In this document: piece after piece, positions 23,377-32,781 of the stretch
Layout of the letters: every line of letters starts with the position of its first letter
Numbering within the stretch: the stretch's first letter is position 1
Source of the DNA: Chloroflexota bacterium
GTDB lineage: Bacteria > Chloroflexota > Anaerolineae > Anaerolineales > Villigracilaceae
Assembly: GCA_016223135.1 (NCBI GenBank)
Contig: JACRPQ010000010.1
Location: 62,001-126,000 of the forward strand
Reading direction: 5' to 3'
DNA length: 64,000 nucleotides
The notes under the pieces: generated by a model
Seen by the model: the letters and a program-made list of their open reading frames with translations, nothing else
Databases searched by the model: none
What the model was told of the DNA's origin: nothing
Made by a program: the position numbers and the translations under genes

Positions 23377-25542
23377 ATGGACATGCACACAAACAAGGCG
23401 CAGACCAACCCCACTAGCCGCATTCCCCTCTGGCTCCAAGGATGGAAATTCCTCTGGACGGCAACAGCAGGACTGTACCTGCTCGTCTTTTCATCCTGGA
23501 TTGTTTTCAGATGGACGGGCTCTGCCTACGAAGAAGTAATTGCCGGTCTCGGCTACCTGCCGCTTAGCATATTTGCCGCCTTCAGCGCCGCTTTTGCCGC
23601 GCGTCAAAAACATCTGGATGCCCGCACACACCGTGCCTGGTGGTTCCTTGCTTGGAGCCTGTTCTCGCTAGCCCTTGGCGACATCTTGTACGTCACCCTT
23701 GACCTCACAAAGGGCGTGGGCTTTCCCGATGTGCCGGATATTTTCTACCTGGCATTCTACCCTCTCGCATTTGCAGGCATCCTCTCTTTCCCCGCTGCGA
23801 CAGAAGACCCCATCCTCAAGCGCATCCGCAACCTCGACCTGGTCATCACCATGACCAGCGTGACCGGTATTCTCTGGTATTCCATCATCGCCCCAACGGC
23901 TGCGGCAGGCGGCGAAACCTGGCTGGCAAAATGGGTAGCAGGCGCTTATCCTGGCATGGATGCGCTCCTCATTGCCAGCATCATCCATTTTCTCCTTCAA
24001 AGAAACTATCCCCACATCCGCCAGGTTCTGATTCTCCTGGCAGGCGGCATGACCGCCTACATCCTGGCAGACATCTTCTACGCATGGGCAGTCCTGCAGG
24101 AAACCTACGCATCAGGAAACCCTATCGACATTCTCTGGATGGTCAGTTACTACCTTGTCGGACTTTCTGCCCTGCGCCAAAGCGAAATCCGGTCCGCTCC
24201 AACCCGCACAGACACAAAATCTCCGACCGTCTGGCAAAGCGCCATCCTTTCCCTCACCGCTCTTATCGTTAGCGTCCTCGTCACACTATACGTCGCCTTC
24301 ACCACCAAGGAACTCGGCGTCCCTGCCTACGGACTCTTCATCGCAACCGCCCTGACCGTTTTTCTCAGCATTGGTCGGCAAATGCTTATTACTGCTGATA
24401 ACGCGCAACTCATCGAAAAATTGAGCAATGCTGCCCGCCAGTTGCAAACCAACGCCGAAAACCTCGAAGCCCTGGCTGCCCAACGGGCGCAGGAACTTCA
24501 AAGCCAAGCGAACAAACTCTACCTGGTTTCCCAAGTCGCCCGTGACATCGCCGCCGCATCCACTTTCGAAAGCGTACTCGACCTGACCGCCACATCCCTG
24601 CCCTCCCACTTTCACCTGCATCATGTTGCCATCTACCTGCTCGACCCCAACCGCGAATTCGCCGTTATTGCCTCTGCATCCTCACCGCAAGGCAAACAAA
24701 TGACTGCCGAAGGATATAAACTTGCCGCCGTCCCAACCAACTTCATCGGGCAGACAATCGTCAGCGGCAAACCCACCTTCGCATCCGTTTCGGACCCGCT
24801 GACTGCGCCGCCCAATCGTCCGCTTCTCCCCGACACCCGTTCCGCACTGGCGCTCCCCCTCAAAGCAGCGAACCGCACCATCGGCGTCCTCGATCTGCAA
24901 AGCGCCCAGCCTCAAACATTCCAACGCGAAGACGATATCACCATCTTCCAAATCATCGCCGACCAAATCGCCATCGCCATCGAACGCGCCCGCTTGCTGC
25001 AACAAGTGGAAGAAAGCCTGCGAGAACTTCAACAAGCCTACGGCGAAACCACACGCGAAAAATGGCGGACGCTCGCCGAAACCAACTTGCGCGGCAAAGC
25101 CGGCTACCGCTTCGACAACGTGCGCATCCAGCCCCTCCCCGAAATGCCCGAGGGAGGCGAAGAAGCCATTCGCGCCGGCAGCCCCATCGTCCAGGAAGGA
25201 AGCGGGAAAAACGCCGCCCAACCGGTCCAAGTGGCAGTCCCCATCAAACTGCGCGGACAGTCCATCGGCGTCGTCTCCTTGAAACTAAAAGAAAACTACA
25301 ACCCCAATACCATCAAGACCATCACCCTGGCAGTGGAACGCCTTGCCGGCGCGCTGGAAAGCGCCCGCCTCTTCGAAGAAGCCCGCCTGAAAGCCGAGCG
25401 TGAGCAGGCAATCTCACAAGTCACAACCGCGATTAGTTCCGCCTCGGAATTCGAAGCCATCCTGAGGACAACCGTCGAAGAAATTGGCAGGTCCCTCGGC
25501 GATGCGGAAGTCAGCATCCAACTCACAGAACAACCCGAGTGA
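23377..25542 (+). CDS. Sensor 4: multi-span membrane GAF protein
   Basis: This is a 721-aa protein whose first 330 residues contain about nine hydrophobic spans, including an aspartate-containing segment (LGDILYVTLDLTKGVGFPD) and a second (ADIFYAWAVLQ) reminiscent of large integral membrane sensor domains. After a coiled coil come a GAF (LHHVAIYLLDPNREFAVIAS to IAIAIERARLL), the late-GAF segment (QVAVPIKLRGQSIGVVSLKL) and the GAF-start tail (EFEAILRTTVEEIGRSLGD). There is no catalytic output. The gene starts five bases after sensor 3, and sensor 5 follows with its possible GTG overlapping this stop. Confidence 0.87.
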   Translation: MDMHTNKAQTNPTSRIPLWLQGWKFLWTATAGLYLLVFSSWIVFRWTGSAYEEVIAGLGYLPLSIFAAFSAAFAARQKHLDARTHRAWWFLAWSLFSLALGDILYVTLDLTKGVGFPDVPDIFYLAFYPLAFAGILSFPAATEDPILKRIRNLDLVITMTSVTGILWYSIIAPTAAAGGETWLAKWVAGAYPGMDALLIASIIHFLLQRNYPHIRQVLILLAGGMTAYILADIFYAWAVLQETYASGNPIDILWMVSYYLVGLSALRQSEIRSAPTRTDTKSPTVWQSAILSLTALIVSVLVTLYVAFTTKELGVPAYGLFIATALTVFLSIGRQMLITADNAQLIEKLSNAARQLQTNAENLEALAAQRAQELQSQANKLYLVSQVARDIAAASTFESVLDLTATSLPSHFHLHHVAIYLLDPNREFAVIASASSPQGKQMTAEGYKLAAVPTNFIGQTIVSGKPTFASVSDPLTAPPNRPLLPDTRSALALPLKAANRTIGVLDLQSAQPQTFQREDDITIFQIIADQIAIAIERARLLQQVEESLRELQQAYGETTREKWRTLAETNLRGKAGYRFDNVRIQPLPEMPEGGEEAIRAGSPIVQEGSGKNAAQPVQVAVPIKLRGQSIGVVSLKLKENYNPNTIKTITLAVERLAGALESARLFEEARLKAEREQAISQVTTAISSASEFEAILRTTVEEIGRSLGDAEVSIQLTEQPE

Positions 25543-25547
25543 ACGTC

Positions 25548-27428
25548 ATGAAAAGACCGCTCTTCCGCCAACCCTCCCTTCAGACCCTGTTGACCGTCGC
25601 CTTTACTGCAGCCGGCGCGTTCATCACCGCCGCTATCATTCTGTTCCTCTTCAATAACTTTAGAAACGAACTGCGGCAGGAAATCCGCAACCGCCTCGTC
25701 AGCATCACCACCATCGCCGCCTTGCAGCAGGATGGCGACACCCTTGTAAAAGTAGCCGCCCGAAACGATGAGTATTACAACAAAATCAACGAACAAAACC
25801 TCAAAATTCGCGCTTCCGACCCGGACCTCGTATTCGTGTACACCATGCGCAAAAACGAACAGGGCATTTACTTTGTAGTGGACGCCAACCTGCCAGGCGA
25901 CGAAGGCATCGCTGACTTCGGTGAACTTTACGAGGAGCCCGGTCCCACCCTTGCAGAAAACTTCGACACCCTCAACCGAACCATCATCGAACCCGATTTC
26001 TACACCGACAAATACGGCACATTCCTTTCGGCATACGCCCCCATCTACGCTTCCAACGGCGAAAAGGTCGGCGTGCTTGGCGTGGATATTACTGCCAAAC
26101 GCATCCTCCAAAAAGAAAGTCGCTTACTCACCCAAAGTTTGCTCGTCTTCCTGGCATCCCTGCCGGTCATCGCGCTGCTAAGTTACTTCCTCGCAAGACA
26201 GCTCACCATCCCTCTCGCCCAGTTAACCCGCAGCGTACAAAAAATCGCCGAAGGAAACCTAAACGAACGAGTGACTGAGTCTGCCAACTCGAGGGAAGCC
26301 GCTCTCCTGGCAAGTAGTTTCAACCGCATGGCGCAAAAGCTCGCCGACCTCGTCAACAACCTTGAAACACAAGTGGCTGAGCGCACACAAAAATCCGAAC
26401 AGCGCACCTCCCAATTGCAGGCAGTTTCCAGCGTTGCCCGCGCCATCGCATCTCTGCAGGAAACCAGTCTGCTCCTCCCCGAAATCACACGCCTGATCAG
26501 TGAACACTTCGGCTTCTATCACGTCGGCATCTTCCTCTTGGACGAGGCGCATGAATTCGCCGTCCTGCAAGCCGCCAACAGCGAAGGCGGACAAAGGATG
26601 CTCAAACGTCAGCACAAACTTCGCCTGGACACAAAAAGTATCGTCGGCTACAGCGCCTCGCGCGGCGAACCCCGCATCGCTCTGGACGTGGGAACTGATT
26701 CTGTTTTCTTCAACAACCCCGACCTCCCCAACACTCGCTCTGAAATGGCGCTCCCCCTCCACATAGGCGGACGCGTCATCGGCGTGCTTGACGTACAAAG
26801 CGTTCAACCCAACGCCTTTACAGAAGAAGACATTGCCGTCCTGACCACCCTCGCCGACCAGGTTGCCATCGCCATCGAGAACGCACGCCTGTTCAGCGAA
26901 GCCCGCCAGGCGCTGAAAGAATCCGAACAAACCTTCGCGCGTTACGTCAAACAGGAATGGAGCAGTTTCAGACGCCAAGTGCGTAACATTGGTTATCTGT
27001 TCGACGGTCAGCGTGCTGTGCCTTTCGAAGAGCGAAACGGACGCGCCCAAACCGCCACCCTGCCCCAAACGGGCCGCCTCAGCACAGAAAAGGACAGCGG
27101 CGAACTGGTTGTCCCTCTGCGGCTCAAAGGACAAATCATCGGCATCATCAAAGCGCGCCCCAAAAGCATGAACCGCAAATGGACAGATGACGAACGCATC
27201 CTGCTCGAAGCCGCCGCCGAACGCGCCGCCCTTGCCCTCGAAAACGCCCGCCTCGTCGATTCCGCTCAGCGCCGCGCCGCACGCGAACGCATCATCAGTG
27301 AAATCTCATCTAAAGTTGGCTCTGTCAGCGAAATGGACGCCATCATGCAGGCGGCTGTCGAAGAACTTGGACGACGGCTCGGCAGCGCCGCCGAAGTAAC
27401 CCTTGAGCTGGAAAACGAACCGACATAA
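25548..27428 (+). CDS. Sensor 5: periplasmic Cache-like, HAMP, GAF protein
   Basis: The ATG at 25548 gives 626 residues; an in-frame GTG at 25539 is possible. The layout is TM1 at 15-37, a periplasmic domain to about 205 (FVYTMRKNEQGIYFVVDANL, FYTDKYGTFLSAYAPI, GVLGVDI) of Cache/PDC type, TM2 at 206-226, and HAMP. A canonical GAF follows (FGFYHVGIFLLDEAHEFAVL), then the late-GAF segment (LVVPLRLKGQIIGIIKARP, WTDDERILLEAAAERAALAL) and the GAF-start tail (EMDAIMQAAVEELGRRLGS). The periplasmic domain closely resembles that of sensor 9 (32778), so the two probably arose by duplication. No output domain. Confidence 0.88.
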   Translation: MKRPLFRQPSLQTLLTVAFTAAGAFITAAIILFLFNNFRNELRQEIRNRLVSITTIAALQQDGDTLVKVAARNDEYYNKINEQNLKIRASDPDLVFVYTMRKNEQGIYFVVDANLPGDEGIADFGELYEEPGPTLAENFDTLNRTIIEPDFYTDKYGTFLSAYAPIYASNGEKVGVLGVDITAKRILQKESRLLTQSLLVFLASLPVIALLSYFLARQLTIPLAQLTRSVQKIAEGNLNERVTESANSREAALLASSFNRMAQKLADLVNNLETQVAERTQKSEQRTSQLQAVSSVARAIASLQETSLLLPEITRLISEHFGFYHVGIFLLDEAHEFAVLQAANSEGGQRMLKRQHKLRLDTKSIVGYSASRGEPRIALDVGTDSVFFNNPDLPNTRSEMALPLHIGGRVIGVLDVQSVQPNAFTEEDIAVLTTLADQVAIAIENARLFSEARQALKESEQTFARYVKQEWSSFRRQVRNIGYLFDGQRAVPFEERNGRAQTATLPQTGRLSTEKDSGELVVPLRLKGQIIGIIKARPKSMNRKWTDDERILLEAAAERAALALENARLVDSAQRRAARERIISEISSKVGSVSEMDAIMQAAVEELGRRLGSAAEVTLELENEPT

Positions 27429-27448
27429 TCGGCGAGAAACGACAAACC

Positions 27449-28849
27449 ATGCAGCGACCAGGCATCCTCACCTTTACCACCACTCAGCGATACGCCCTCC
27501 TTGGCGTACTCTTCGGATTCTTGTTTCCCATCGGCGCGACCATCATCAAAATACTCGATAATGGTCTTGACATTTCATTCGCAAACATCATACAGGTCCA
27601 ATCCACCGAAATTCTGCTCTGGGTGATTGATACAGCCCCCTTCTTTCTGGGTTTATTCGCCGCCTTGGCTGGCAGCCGCCACGAGCAGCTCCAAAAAACA
27701 AATACCATATTGATGAATGCCGAAAAAGAACTCAAGGCTTTGCAGGCATCCCTGCAGGAACGCGTGGAAGAGAGAACCAAAGCGTTGGTGGAAGCCGGTC
27801 AAAAAATCGAACGGCGCAGCGAACAACTCAAAACCATCGCCGAAATCACCCGCGCTGTCGTCAATATCCGCAGCCTGGATGAACTCCTCACTCAACTGAG
27901 CCGCCTCATCAGCCACTCGCTTGGCTTTTACCATGTCGGCATCTTCCTGCTCGATGAAAACCGCGAATATGCGCTCCTGCGGGCGGCAAACAGTGAAGGC
28001 GGTGCGCGCATGTTGTCGCGTGGACATCGCCTGCGCGTTGGTCAACAGGGAATCGTCGGCTACGCCGCCGCGCGCGGCGTCCCTCGCATCGCCTTGAATG
28101 TGGGTGAGGACGCAGTCTATTTCAACAACCCCGACTTGCCCAACACACACTCCGAGGTTGCCCTGCCGCTCAAATTTGGCACCGACGTCATCGGCGTACT
28201 CGATATTCAATCCACCGAAGTCAACGCCTTTTCACAGGAAGACATCGAAGTCTTCACCATCCTCGCCAATCAAATTGCCGTAGCAATCCAAAACACGCGT
28301 TCTTTCGAGCAGGCACAGCGTGCGCTTCGTGAAGCGGCAATCGCATCCAGCCGCCTAACAAGCCAAGCCTGGAAAGACATATCTGACGCCATTCGCACAA
28401 AAGGCTATCGCTACGACGGCATCCAACCACAACCATTGAAAAAAGCCGATTCTTCAACACCCGCAAAAGATACCTTGACCGTTCCAATGCAACTGCGCGG
28501 ACAGACCATCGGGCGGCTGAAAATAAAGCCCTCCAGCGAAGCCCATACCTGGAACGAAGATGAACTGGCAATTGTCGAATCCGCCGCCGAACGTATCGCC
28601 CTGGCATTGGACGGCGCCCGCCTGCTCGATGAAGCACAAAAACGCGCCGCTCGTGAGAAATTCCTCTCAGAGCTGGCGGCAAAACTGGGCGCCTCCTTCA
28701 AACTGGATTCCATCCTGCGGGATACCATTGAAGAACTGGGACAGTTTCTGAAAGACTCGACCGTCACCTTCCAGCTTGTGAACCCGTCTGCATACCCGTC
28801 CGCGGGAAAAGAAAACAACGAACCGGCGGGCAGGACGAATTTGGAGTAA
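27449..28849 (+). CDS. Sensor 6: two-span membrane GAF protein
   Basis: This is a 466-aa protein with two hydrophobic segments in the first 75 residues, a long coiled coil, and one canonical GAF (LGFYHVGIFLLDENREYALL, VGEDAVYFNNPDLPNTHSEV). The late-GAF segment (LTVPMQLRGQTIGRLKIKP) and GAF-start tail (KLDSILRDTIEELGQFLKD) follow, with an extra 20-residue unstructured end unlike the other sensors. With almost no periplasmic part, it may sense in the membrane or only through its GAF domain. No output domain. Confidence 0.87.
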   Translation: MQRPGILTFTTTQRYALLGVLFGFLFPIGATIIKILDNGLDISFANIIQVQSTEILLWVIDTAPFFLGLFAALAGSRHEQLQKTNTILMNAEKELKALQASLQERVEERTKALVEAGQKIERRSEQLKTIAEITRAVVNIRSLDELLTQLSRLISHSLGFYHVGIFLLDENREYALLRAANSEGGARMLSRGHRLRVGQQGIVGYAAARGVPRIALNVGEDAVYFNNPDLPNTHSEVALPLKFGTDVIGVLDIQSTEVNAFSQEDIEVFTILANQIAVAIQNTRSFEQAQRALREAAIASSRLTSQAWKDISDAIRTKGYRYDGIQPQPLKKADSSTPAKDTLTVPMQLRGQTIGRLKIKPSSEAHTWNEDELAIVESAAERIALALDGARLLDEAQKRAAREKFLSELAAKLGASFKLDSILRDTIEELGQFLKDSTVTFQLVNPSAYPSAGKENNEPAGRTNLE

Positions 28850-28855
28850 GGCACG

Positions 28856-30274
28856 ATGATGAAAAATACGCCCGATCATGGAAGCTTGGACGCGCAATCT
28901 CGTCCGCTCACAGACGATCAAAAAAATATTTCGCCGAATCGCGTCCTGCTGATCGTGGTCTTTTCAATATTTATTGCAGAATTGGCGATCATGACTGCTT
29001 TCCTGATCCTGCCTCCGCTCCCGCCGCTCATCGAGTCCATCTCTGATGCAGTGATATTGATCCTGCTGGTCTCGCCTATTGTCTATCGCTTTGCCATCAT
29101 CCCGCTCCACCGTCAGATGGTGAAAACAAGCGAGGCGGTCCATCAAGTAAATATCATGAACAAAATGCTGGAACAACGCATCGCCGACCGAACGACAGAA
29201 CTCGAAAAGGCAAACCAGCAGACCGCCCGCCACGCCGCGCAATTACAGACCGTCGTCCAACTTTCGACAGCCATTGCACAATTTCAAGACCTGAACGAAC
29301 TCTTTCCAGCCGTCACCCGCCTCATCAGTGAACGATTTGGTTTTTACCACGTCGGCATTTTCCTGTTAGACAGCGAAAAGAAAGCCGCAGTGCTGCAAGC
29401 CGCCAACAGCGAAGGCGGACAGCGCATGTTGGCGCGCGGTCACAGGTTGGAACTGGGAACCGGCGTCGTTGGCTACACCGCCCAAACAGGACAGCCCCGC
29501 ATCGCTCTGGACGTGGGAGCGGATGCCGTTTTCTTCAACAACCCCGACCTCCCTCAAACCCGTTCCGAAGCGGCGCTCCCGCTCAAATCCCGCGGCGAGG
29601 TCATCGGTGTGTTGGATGTTCAATCCACCGAAGCGGGCGCGTTCAGCGAGGAAGATTTGCAAGTGTTGATCACCCTCGCCAACCAGGTTGCCATCGCCAT
29701 TGAAAATACCCGTCTGTTGGAAGAAACCCGCGCTGCCCTCAATCAAATGCAGGAAGTGTACAACGAATTCACGCACACGGAATGGTACCGCACCATTGCA
29801 AGGACCGAACAAGCCGGCTTCCGCTATAACGCCGGGCGCATCGAAATTCTGGAAAACGAACTGCGCACGCCGGAAGTGGTCTCGGCGGCGGTAAAGGGTC
29901 AGGCAACATTGAGACCGGCTGAAGGGTCGAGCGAGAAGCGCCCGGCAGTGGCGGTACCGGTCAAATTGCGCGGAGAAGTCATCGGCATCTTACACATCGA
30001 ATCGAGCGACCCCTCCCAAAAATGGCAGGAGGATGATATTCGCTTGCTGGAGGCGGTTGCCGAACGGGCGGCATTCGCCATGGAAAATGCACGCTTGTTC
30101 CAGGATGCCCGCCGCCGCGCCGCCAAGGAACAAGTAATTTCGGAAGCGTCTGCAAAAATTGGAAGCGCTCTCAATTTCGAAAACATCCTGCAAACCACCG
30201 CCGAAGAATTGGGACGCATCCTGGGCGGCGCCGAAGTGCTGATCCAGTTTCAAAACAAAGAGGCTGACAAATGA
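28856..30274 (+). CDS. Sensor 7: two-span membrane GAF protein
   Basis: This is a 472-aa protein (ATG at 28856 or 28859) with two spans at about 26-50 and 53-75, a coiled coil, a canonical GAF (FGFYHVGIFLLDSEKKAAVL to VAIAIENTRLLEETR), the late-GAF segment (VAVPVKLRGEVIGILHIES, WQEDDIRLLEAVAERAAFAM) and the GAF-start tail (NFENILQTTAEELGRILGG). It is close in plan to sensor 6 and probably a tandem duplicate. Its stop overlaps the next start (ATGA), so translation is coupled. No output domain. Confidence 0.87.
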   Translation: MMKNTPDHGSLDAQSRPLTDDQKNISPNRVLLIVVFSIFIAELAIMTAFLILPPLPPLIESISDAVILILLVSPIVYRFAIIPLHRQMVKTSEAVHQVNIMNKMLEQRIADRTTELEKANQQTARHAAQLQTVVQLSTAIAQFQDLNELFPAVTRLISERFGFYHVGIFLLDSEKKAAVLQAANSEGGQRMLARGHRLELGTGVVGYTAQTGQPRIALDVGADAVFFNNPDLPQTRSEAALPLKSRGEVIGVLDVQSTEAGAFSEEDLQVLITLANQVAIAIENTRLLEETRAALNQMQEVYNEFTHTEWYRTIARTEQAGFRYNAGRIEILENELRTPEVVSAAVKGQATLRPAEGSSEKRPAVAVPVKLRGEVIGILHIESSDPSQKWQEDDIRLLEAVAERAAFAMENARLFQDARRRAAKEQVISEASAKIGSALNFENILQTTAEELGRILGGAEVLIQFQNKEADK

Positions 30275-32781
30275 ATGAAATGCAAGAGATGGACAGCATG
30301 ATAAGCGAAAGACAAACGCGGGCTGGCGGTAGCACCATTCGCTCGAAAATTGTAGCGGGCATTCTTACCACTGGCTTCCTCTCTCTGCTGACGCTTTCCC
30401 TCTTTGCGGTGAATCGCGCCGCCAGGCTTGTAGATACGTTTTCAGACAGTATCGAGCGGCTCGCCAGTCAGTTGGCAGAGGAACAACTTATCAACACCAT
30501 CAACAACGAAACCAGCCGCGCAAATATTGCCTTCAACAATGCCGTCTCCCAAGTGGAGGGCGTTGCCCATCAATTGGAATTGCTTCAAGAAGAGAAGAAC
30601 GCCCTCGGCAATGGTTCCTATTGGGACGCCAGCGTGAGGCTCACCCGTTACAGTGATGGGCAATATTTCAACAGCCGTTATTCGCCCAGCAGTGTCTTTG
30701 TCCCTTCGACGGTGGAGTTGACGGAGGGGATCATTCAGGAATTGAACGTGGCAGCGTACCTGGATTTTTCTGCGCCATTTGTGCTGGAAAACAATCCGCA
30801 AATCACCGCAATCTATTACACCGACAATCGTGGAATCATCATTTACTATCCCAACATCCGCCTGGGTGAAAGCCTGCCGCACAATTACGATGCCACCGCT
30901 CAGCCGACGTTCCGCGTGGCAACCCCGCTCTTCAACAAAAACCGCGCTGCGCGCTGGTCGTTCCCCCGCCAGGACCCGGCCGGCAGAGGGTTGGTTGTGT
31001 CGGTTTCTGTGCCGGTTTACTTCAAAGATGAATTTCTTGGCGTCGTAACGGCGGATTTTCAGCTGGCAAAAATTGCGGAGCAAATCAATTCCATCAAAGT
31101 AGGCACCAATGGTTATGCCTTCCTCGTGGACAGCGACGGTCACATCATTGCCATGCCGCCGCAGGGATACGAACTGCTGGGGTTGCAACCCGAACTGCTC
31201 GCAATGAACGAAGAACCCAAGCAAACCATCTTCAACGGTAATTTGCCCTTTGAATTGCAGCAAATCGCCAACCGCATGACGGCTGGCGGAAGTGGGATTG
31301 CCACAACCGAAATCAACGGCGTCGAACATTTTGTTGCCTACGCACCGCTGGCAAACCGCAGTTTCAGCCTTGGCTTGATCGTACCGGTGGATGAATTAGT
31401 CCAGCCTGTGGCAGCCACCCGCGCTCTCATCACCACACAGGTCAGGGGGACCCTGCGCAGCGCCGTTGTTATTTTTGTAATCCTGCTGGCAGGCGCAGTA
31501 GCAGTCAGCATGGGATTGGGACAGTTGATCGCCTCCCCTATTCTGCGTCTCACCCAAACCGCCAACCAAATTCTGGAAGGCAATTTGGCTGCCCAGGCAG
31601 ACATTCGCTCAAAGGATGAAATCGGCACACTGGCGCAGGCGTTCAACGCCATGACCGCCCGCCTGCGCGGCATGCTCGAAGGCTTGGAAAAAAGCGTCGA
31701 AGAACGGACCGCGCAACTGCTCGAAGCAAACGTCAACATCGAACGACGCGCAAAACAATTCCAGTCCATTGCGCACGTGGCGCGCACCATCAGTTCCAAC
31801 CTTGAACTCGAAAGCCTGCTCAAACAAATCACGCTAACCATCAGCCGCGAATTTGACTTTTACCATGTGGGCGTCTTCCTGCTCGATAGCGCCAGAGAAT
31901 ATGCCATTCTCAGCGCCGCCAACAGCCCCGGCGGACAGCGCATGCTCGCCCGCGGACATCGCCTGAAAGTCGGTGAGATGGGCTTGGTTGGTTATGCCGC
32001 CGGCAGCGGTAAGGCGCGCATCGCCCTGGACACCGGAGCAGATGCCGTTTATTTCAACAATCCCGACCTCCCCCACACCCGTTCCGAAATCGCCCTCCCC
32101 TTACGGGCAGGTGAAACGGTCATCGGCGTACTGGATGTGCAAAGCACGCAGCCAAACGCCTTTACAGAAGACGATATCGTCATCCTCACCGCCCTCGCTG
32201 ACCAGGTGAGCATCGCCATCCAAAACGCAAGGCAAAACGAGGAAACCCGTCAGGCGCTGGCAGAAGCGCAGTCGCTTTCCAGGCAGTTTGTGCGCAGCGG
32301 ATGGAGTCAATTCACCAAGCGGCAGAAACTGCTCGGCGTGCGGCACACGGGAGCCAAAACTTCCCTGCTCTACGCCCGAAACAGCAAAGAGGCGCAGGAA
32401 ATGCTCCAGTCGGCGAAACAGGTCAAGGCGGGGTTGGGAGGCGCCGTTCTGTCCCTCCCCATCAAACTGCGCGGAGAGGTCATCGGCTCGGTGGATGTGC
32501 GCGCACCCGGCAATCATCAATGGGATCAGGACGAGCTGGACATTATCAACGCCATTCTTGAACGCGCCGCCATTGCCATGGAAAACGCCCGCCTGCTCGC
32601 CGAAAGCCAGAAACGCGCTGCAAAGGAACGCACCATTGGCGAAATTTCCGCCCGCATCACTGCCCAAAGCGACGTGGAAGAAGTGCTGAAAACAGCGGCG
32701 CTCGAATTGAAACGCATCCTGCCAGAAACCGAGGTTGTCGTTCAACTGCAAAGCGATGCAGTCGAAAGGAGGGCGGGATGA
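30271..32781 (+). CDS. Sensor 8: double-Cache, HAMP, GAF protein
   Basis: This is an 836-aa protein. TM1 lies at about 28-48, and a large periplasmic double-Cache-like domain reaches about 385 (QITAIYYTDNRGIIIYYPN, VSVPVYFKDEFLGVVTADF, GTNGYAFLVDSDGHIIAMP). TM2, HAMP and a coiled coil follow. The canonical GAF (FDFYHVGVFLLDSAREYAIL), late-GAF segment (LSLPIKLRGEVIGSVDVRA) and GAF-start tail (DVEEVLKTAALELKRILPE) close it. Double-Cache domains bind amino acids, organic acids or amines in many receptors. The plan is shared with sensor 11 (39419). Both ends are coupled to neighbours by ATGA overlaps. No output domain. Confidence 0.88.
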   Translation: MNEMQEMDSMISERQTRAGGSTIRSKIVAGILTTGFLSLLTLSLFAVNRAARLVDTFSDSIERLASQLAEEQLINTINNETSRANIAFNNAVSQVEGVAHQLELLQEEKNALGNGSYWDASVRLTRYSDGQYFNSRYSPSSVFVPSTVELTEGIIQELNVAAYLDFSAPFVLENNPQITAIYYTDNRGIIIYYPNIRLGESLPHNYDATAQPTFRVATPLFNKNRAARWSFPRQDPAGRGLVVSVSVPVYFKDEFLGVVTADFQLAKIAEQINSIKVGTNGYAFLVDSDGHIIAMPPQGYELLGLQPELLAMNEEPKQTIFNGNLPFELQQIANRMTAGGSGIATTEINGVEHFVAYAPLANRSFSLGLIVPVDELVQPVAATRALITTQVRGTLRSAVVIFVILLAGAVAVSMGLGQLIASPILRLTQTANQILEGNLAAQADIRSKDEIGTLAQAFNAMTARLRGMLEGLEKSVEERTAQLLEANVNIERRAKQFQSIAHVARTISSNLELESLLKQITLTISREFDFYHVGVFLLDSAREYAILSAANSPGGQRMLARGHRLKVGEMGLVGYAAGSGKARIALDTGADAVYFNNPDLPHTRSEIALPLRAGETVIGVLDVQSTQPNAFTEDDIVILTALADQVSIAIQNARQNEETRQALAEAQSLSRQFVRSGWSQFTKRQKLLGVRHTGAKTSLLYARNSKEAQEMLQSAKQVKAGLGGAVLSLPIKLRGEVIGSVDVRAPGNHQWDQDELDIINAILERAAIAMENARLLAESQKRAAKERTIGEISARITAQSDVEEVLKTAALELKRILPETEVVVQLQSDAVERRAG